Source of the DNA: JBOFLO01 sp051657905
GTDB lineage: Bacteria; Patescibacteriota; Gracilibacteria; UBA1369
Length of the DNA: 9,182 nucleotides
Assembly (NCBI GenBank): GCA_051657905.1
Contig: JBOFLO010000082.1
Location: 1-9,182, forward strand
Reading direction: 5' to 3'
Position numbers and translations under genes: made by a program. Every line of letters begins with the position of its first letter. Position 1 is the stretch's first letter. The notes under the pieces are model-generated. The model searched no databases, had not been told where the DNA came from, and saw nothing but the letters and a program-made list of their open reading frames with translations. Below, one piece after another: positions 5,620 to 9,182 of this stretch.

Positions 5620-5648
5620 TTGTGGAAAACATGGAAAAAAGTGATAAT
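5620..5648 (+). promoter_or_regulatory. Candidate valS promoter
   Basis: TTGTGG (5620-5625), a 17-nt spacer and GATAAT (5643-5648, 5/6). Transcription would start near 5655 and leave a leader of about 73 nt, longer than the other leaders in this window. That leader begins with GATCTT (5655-5660), which could pair with AAGATC (5695-5700). No T-box signature is visible. Confidence 0.45.
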
Positions 5649-5727
5649 GGCGGGGATCTTTGGCTGTGGTTTAGCTAGTGCTGATTTTTGAGTGAAGATC
5701 TTAATTTGAATTATTTATTGGGAATTT

Positions 5728-8664
5728 ATGTTAGAGAAATTTTTTGATTTTAAAACGCGCGAAGCGGAATTAATTAAACTTTGGGAAAAAGCTCAGGTAG
5801 CGAAACCGGAAACTGCAGTCGATCAAAATGCGCCGGTTTTTGATATAACCATGCCGCCGCCAAATGCTAACGGAGAATTGCATATTGGGCATTCTTATGG
5901 GCATACGGTGATGGATATGTTTGGGCGTTTTAGACGTTTGAACGGGGAAAGAGTTTTGCTGTTGCCTGGTAAAGATCATGCGGGAATTCAGACGCAGGTG
6001 GTGTATGAAAAGAAATTGCGTGAACAGGGGGTGGAGGTGGAAAAAATGTCACGTGATGAGTTTTTTAAGAGTTGTTATGATTTTTGCATTGATAGAAGCC
6101 AGTACATGCGGGCGCAGGAAAAATCACTTGGAATAACTGCGGATTTTGAAAGAGAAATTTTCACTTTGGATCCGAAAATCAGTGAAATTGTTTATGAGAC
6201 TTTTGTAAATTTGTGGAATGATGGATTGATTTATCGCGGTTCGAGAATTGTGCATTGGTCAGTTTATTCGCAAACAGCGATTTCCGATGTAGAGGTGGAA
6301 TATAAAGAAGAGAAAGGGAAACTTTGGCATTTTTATTATCCATTATTAGAAAAAGCGACCGCACCGGAGCGAGTGGTGAAACAGTTTGCAGATTTTGCCG
6401 GAACGAAAATTGAGAAGAATGAGGGGAATCATTTTGTGATTTATGGGAATGGGGAAATTGAAGTTGGAGAAGTTTTGGAAGTTGAAAATAAAATATTGGA
6501 TGCTAAAGCGGAGGAGGGGGTTCGGAAATTGATTGTTTATAAAGTTAGAAAATTTGCCAAAGGTGAGTTGAATGAGGAAATTTTGTCTAAGTATAATGAG
6601 CATTTAAGAGGGCGTATGAGCAAGGCGATGGAGACTGCGGGTCAATTGACTTTAATTGATTTAGTTCCTGTACTGGAGCGTGAGGATGCGATTGTGGTGG
6701 CAACTACACGTCCGGAGACAATGCTTGGGGATACGGCTGTGACAGTTCATCCGGAGGATCCGCGTTATACTCATTTGATTGGGAAGAAAGTTAAAGTACC
6801 TTTAGTGAATAGAGAAATTGCTATTATCGCTGATGATAGAGTAGAAATAGGGTTTGGTACTGGGGCGGTTAAAACGACTCCGGCGCATGATTTTTTGGAT
6901 TATGAAATTGGGCTGACTCATAAATTAGAGCAAATTCAGGTGATTGATCAGTTTGGGAAAATGACTGAGGCTGCGGGGAAAGATTTTGCTGGTTTGAACA
7001 GTTTGGAAGCGCGAGAGAAGGTGGCGAAATTATTGGCGGAGAGTGGAAATTTGATTTTAACTGAAGAGATTGTTCATAAAGTGCCGATTGCGGAAAGAGG
7101 TAAGGATGTGATTGAGCCGTTGATTTCCAAACAATGGTATTTGCGTGTGGATGATGAAAAATTGAGTTTGAAAAAGAAGGCCTTGGAATTGTTAGGTGAA
7201 ATCAATGTTTATCCAGGAAGAATGAAGCACTTGATTGAGCAATGGTTGGAAAATTTAAATGATTGGAATATTTCCAGACAGATTTTGTGGGGGCATAGAA
7301 TGCCGGTTTGGTATAAGAATAAAGATCAGGATAATGAAGAAATTTTTGTGGGAATGAAAGCTCCGGAAGGTGCTGACTGGGTTCAGGAAACTGATACTTT
7401 TGACACTTGGTTTTCCTCTGGGCAATGGCCTTTTTCCACACTCGCTGCGGTGGGACTTTTAGATTTAAAAAATCCAAAAGATAATGCCTACTTCCCTACT
7501 CACACCATGGTGATGGGAAGAGATATTTTATTATTCTGGGCGTGTCGCATGATGTTATTTGCGACGTATAGAATGAAAAACATCCCTTGGAAAAATATTT
7601 ATTTTACTGGTTTAGTGCGTGATGCGAAGGGGCAGAAAATGTCTAAATCTAAAGGGAATGGCGTTGAGCCGACTGAAATGATCGCCAAGTACGGAGTGGA
7701 TGCTTTGAGACTTGGATTGATTGTCGGAAGCACGCCGGGATTGGATCCTAAATTTGATGAGAAACGGGTGGAAGCTTATGGAAAATTTATTAATAAAATC
7801 TGGAATGCGGCGAAATTAGTGGAGATGAAATTGGAGGGAAATTTTGAGCGAAAAGTTGAATGTTCTGAGCTTAAATTGGATAGTTCGAAATGGATTTTGA
7901 AAGAGGTGGAAAGAGTTCGCGGAGAATTAATTAAAGGGATGAATAATTATGATTTAACTAATTCTTTTGAAATGGTTTATCATTTTTCTTGGGATATTTT
8001 CTGTTCTTGGTATTTGGAAGTGAGTAAAATCCAATTAGAATCTGCGCATAAGGAAGAGGTTTTGGCAGTGATGCAAAAAGTTTTGGTGGAGGTTTTGAAG
8101 ATGTTGCATTGTTTTATTCCGATGGTGACTGAGGAAATTTATCAGCAGATGAATTGTTTGGGAGAGGAGCAGAAAGTTTTGGCTTTGAATATTTATAAAA
8201 ATGGGTTAGTGGCGGGAGCGAGCGCAGCGAGCGGGGGGGTGGAGATGGAAAAAGTTTTTGATATTGTTTCGGCAGCCAGAGAATTGCGTAGAGTTTTGGA
8301 AATTGGGTTTGCGGAGAGGTTGGGGGTGGAAGCGGATTTTGAGGTGAGTGAAGAAGCGCGGCAGATAATTGAAAAAATGGCAAATGTTGGTTTAGGAAAA
8401 ATTGAAGATTCCAATATGATTAAAAAACCGGTGAGAGCTGGGGTGATTAAAATTAGTTGTGGGGCAGCCAATAAAGATCAATATTTTGAGAAAATTAAAA
8501 AGCAATTGGAGCAATTGGAGAAAGCGATTTATATTGATGAAAAGCGCTTAAATTCTTCTTTTGTTGAAAAAGCGGAAGCGGAGCTGGTGGCGGAGGTGAG
8601 AAAATTACATGCTGCTAACCTAGTGGCTAAAGATGTATTGAGTAAAGAATTAGCTTTAAACTAA
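5728..8664 (+). CDS. valS: Valyl-tRNA synthetase with an insertion before the editing domain
   Basis: This class I synthetase attaches valine to tRNA-Val in the cytoplasm. It has 978 residues, somewhat longer than typical bacterial ValRS (about 860-950). In order: PPPNANGELHIGH (43-55, HIGH motif); HWSVYSQTAISDVEVEY (176-192); the CP1 editing domain with ATTRPETMLGDTAV (325-338) and TPAHDFLDYEIG (384-395), which hydrolyses Thr-tRNA; WNISRQILWGHRMPVWY (513-529); DTWFSSGQWPFSTL (559-572); GRDILLFWACRM (597-608); KMSKSKGN (637-644). A helical anticodon-binding domain (about 725-825) and a C-terminal coiled coil (about 917-975) that contacts tRNA follow. Between YYPL (203-206) and the editing motif lie about 117 residues where most ValRS have 10-20. 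A GC-rich patch encodes a small-residue linker at 828-837. The ATG is preceded by TTGGGAATTT, at best a weak SD. The gene appears intact. Confidence 0.97.
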   Translation: MLEKFFDFKTREAELIKLWEKAQVAKPETAVDQNAPVFDITMPPPNANGELHIGHSYGHTVMDMFGRFRRLNGERVLLLPGKDHAGIQTQVVYEKKLREQGVEVEKMSRDEFFKSCYDFCIDRSQYMRAQEKSLGITADFEREIFTLDPKISEIVYETFVNLWNDGLIYRGSRIVHWSVYSQTAISDVEVEYKEEKGKLWHFYYPLLEKATAPERVVKQFADFAGTKIEKNEGNHFVIYGNGEIEVGEVLEVENKILDAKAEEGVRKLIVYKVRKFAKGELNEEILSKYNEHLRGRMSKAMETAGQLTLIDLVPVLEREDAIVVATTRPETMLGDTAVTVHPEDPRYTHLIGKKVKVPLVNREIAIIADDRVEIGFGTGAVKTTPAHDFLDYEIGLTHKLEQIQVIDQFGKMTEAAGKDFAGLNSLEAREKVAKLLAESGNLILTEEIVHKVPIAERGKDVIEPLISKQWYLRVDDEKLSLKKKALELLGEINVYPGRMKHLIEQWLENLNDWNISRQILWGHRMPVWYKNKDQDNEEIFVGMKAPEGADWVQETDTFDTWFSSGQWPFSTLAAVGLLDLKNPKDNAYFPTHTMVMGRDILLFWACRMMLFATYRMKNIPWKNIYFTGLVRDAKGQKMSKSKGNGVEPTEMIAKYGVDALRLGLIVGSTPGLDPKFDEKRVEAYGKFINKIWNAAKLVEMKLEGNFERKVECSELKLDSSKWILKEVERVRGELIKGMNNYDLTNSFEMVYHFSWDIFCSWYLEVSKIQLESAHKEEVLAVMQKVLVEVLKMLHCFIPMVTEEIYQQMNCLGEEQKVLALNIYKNGLVAGASAASGGVEMEKVFDIVSAARELRRVLEIGFAERLGVEADFEVSEEARQIIEKMANVGLGKIEDSNMIKKPVRAGVIKISCGAANKDQYFEKIKKQLEQLEKAIYIDEKRLNSSFVEKAEAELVAEVRKLHAANLVAKDVLSKELALN
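8213..8239 (+). repeat. GC-rich mini-repeat inside valS (GCGAGCG direct repeat plus G7)
   Basis: In an otherwise AT-leaning gene, GCGAGCG (8218-8224) is repeated at 8227-8233 after CA, and the second copy runs into seven G (8233-8239). It encodes AGASAASGG (829-837), a flexible linker between the anticodon-binding domain and the C-terminal coiled coil. The composition break suggests an in-frame insertion of a small interspersed element; this is an inference. Confidence 0.6.
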
Positions 8665-8676
8665 GGTGTGGGATGG

Positions 8677-9182
8677 CTAATCGCCATGTGGTTCTAAATT
8701 GGGAAGTGGTTCGGAGTTTTTTAGGAAACGTTCGAACCATTTTTTAATTTCTTGGAAGGATTCTTGTTTGAATTCGGAGAGAGAATGATCCCCTCCTTCA
8801 TACATAATTAAACGATGAGGGACTTGATGATCGATTAATTTTTGGGAGAGATTGAGACTTTGTGATGGGTGGACGCGCCAATCGGCTGTGCCGTGCAGCA
8901 TTAAAAGGGGGACATTTTTAGGAAATTTTTCGGGCCAGCGAACTGCGCTTCTGGCGATTTTTTGGTCTTCGGTGGTGTCAAAAAATTCGGATAAGAATTC
9001 TTCCATGTCGTCGCGTCTTTGGAACATATCATAAACATCGGCCAGACCTGCTCGGGTAACTGCGGCTTTTAGCCAATTTACTTTTTTCATTAATAAATAG
9101 GTCATCATGCCTCCCCTGCTTCCTCCCCAGGCGCCGATCTTTGATGAATCAGCGGCTGGGTGATGATCAATTATTTCTTTAA
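8677..9182 (-). CDS. S9-type alpha/beta-hydrolase (prolyl oligopeptidase-like), C-terminal part
   Basis: The frame is open from the window edge (9182) to TAG at 8679-8677, giving 167 visible residues; the true start lies outside. All three catalytic residues are visible: the nucleophile elbow GAWGGSRGG (Ser codon 9120-9118), Asp in MLHGTADWRVHPSQS (Asp codon about 8883-8881), and His in EGGDHSLSEF (His codon 8787-8785). HGTxDxRVxPxQS and the GxSxGG elbow are typical of dipeptidyl aminopeptidase/acylaminoacyl-peptidase relatives (peptidase family S9), which cleave short peptides or esters. Met at 9108-9106 directly follows the nucleophile elbow, so starting there would remove the catalytic Ser and is wrong. 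The gene converges on valS with a 12-bp gap and no clear terminator between them. Export cannot be judged without the N-terminus. Family confident, substrate unknown. Confidence 0.9.
   Translation of the reverse strand, partial: KEIIDHHPAADSSKIGAWGGSRGGMMTYLLMKKVNWLKAAVTRAGLADVYDMFQRRDDMEEFLSEFFDTTEDQKIARSAVRWPEKFPKNVPLLMLHGTADWRVHPSQSLNLSQKLIDHQVPHRLIMYEGGDHSLSEFKQESFQEIKKWFERFLKNSEPLPNLEPHGD

Noticed and set aside
5620..5632. DnaA-box-like TGTGGAAAA as sign of an origin
   Set aside because: It is a single imperfect match with no cluster of boxes and no dnaA or dnaN nearby.
5455..5727. T-box or other tRNA-sensing leader before valS
   Set aside because: No T-box core (GGTGGnACCGCG-like) and no clear specifier or antiterminator structure is visible; only a weak GATCTT/AAGATC pairing and the long inverted repeat.
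5728..8664. Code 25 (TGA = Gly) genome
   Set aside because: No in-frame TGA occurs in any of the long genes, and all genes are full length under the standard code.
8673..8687. ATGGC/GCCAT hairpin as terminator between valS and the hydrolase
   Set aside because: It has only five base pairs, and no T tract follows on either strand.
8677..9108. A 143-residue ORF starting at Met 9108
   Set aside because: The frame stays open to the window edge and the residues just upstream form the GGSRGG nucleophile elbow. Starting at 9108 would cut off the catalytic Ser, so the gene is partial, not short.

Overview
The window looks like a chromosomal stretch from a small-genome bacterium, most plausibly a member of the Candidate Phyla Radiation (Patescibacteria; a Peregrinibacteria/Gracilibacteria-type relative would fit). 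This placement is an inference. It rests on moderately AT-rich DNA, the lack of a clear Shine-Dalgarno sequence before the seven visible starts, short inferred 5' leaders, stops that are all TAA or TAG, many lineage-specific small membrane proteins, a YibE/F-like protein, and a valyl-tRNA synthetase with a large insertion. The standard genetic code applies, because the long genes contain no in-frame TGA.

Layout from left to right. The 3' end of a probably highly expressed, probably exported protein (1-165, +) is followed by a textbook bidirectional hairpin terminator. Two divergently transcribed small membrane proteins (238-951 minus, 1053-1508 plus) follow; each carries an extracytoplasmic or cytosolic beta-domain of the DUF3592 kind. 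The second is terminated by a hairpin inside the 3' coding end of the next, convergent gene. That gene (1521-2222, minus) is a clear CarF/PEDS1-type (TMEM189) lipid desaturase, the enzyme class that makes the vinyl-ether bond of plasmalogens. It is divergent from a putative secreted or membrane-tethered HEIGH zinc metallopeptidase (2360-3472, plus), and good sigma70-type promoters can be read for both. A tRNA-Gly(GCC) with an encoded CCA lies on the minus strand at 3500-3573. Next come a charged, helical protein of unknown function (3666-4310, plus) and, tail to tail with it, a YibE/F-family multi-pass membrane protein with a signal peptide (4315-5454, minus).

The 273-bp divergent spacer 5455-5727 holds a striking 24-bp inverted repeat (one mismatch, 18-nt loop) and a candidate valS promoter. 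valS (5728-8664, plus, 978 codons) has all core motifs plus an insertion of about 100 residues before the editing domain. The window ends in the C-terminal part of an S9-type alpha/beta-hydrolase (8677-9182, minus), whose full Ser-Asp-His triad is visible and whose start lies outside the window.

There are no operons. Nearly every gene alternates in direction, and each appears to have its own promoter. I see no functional link tying the genes into one pathway, no CRISPR array, no transposase and no phage gene. The most biologically interesting content is the plasmalogen-desaturase homologue, the uncharacterised zincin, the long inverted repeat, and the enlarged ValRS.
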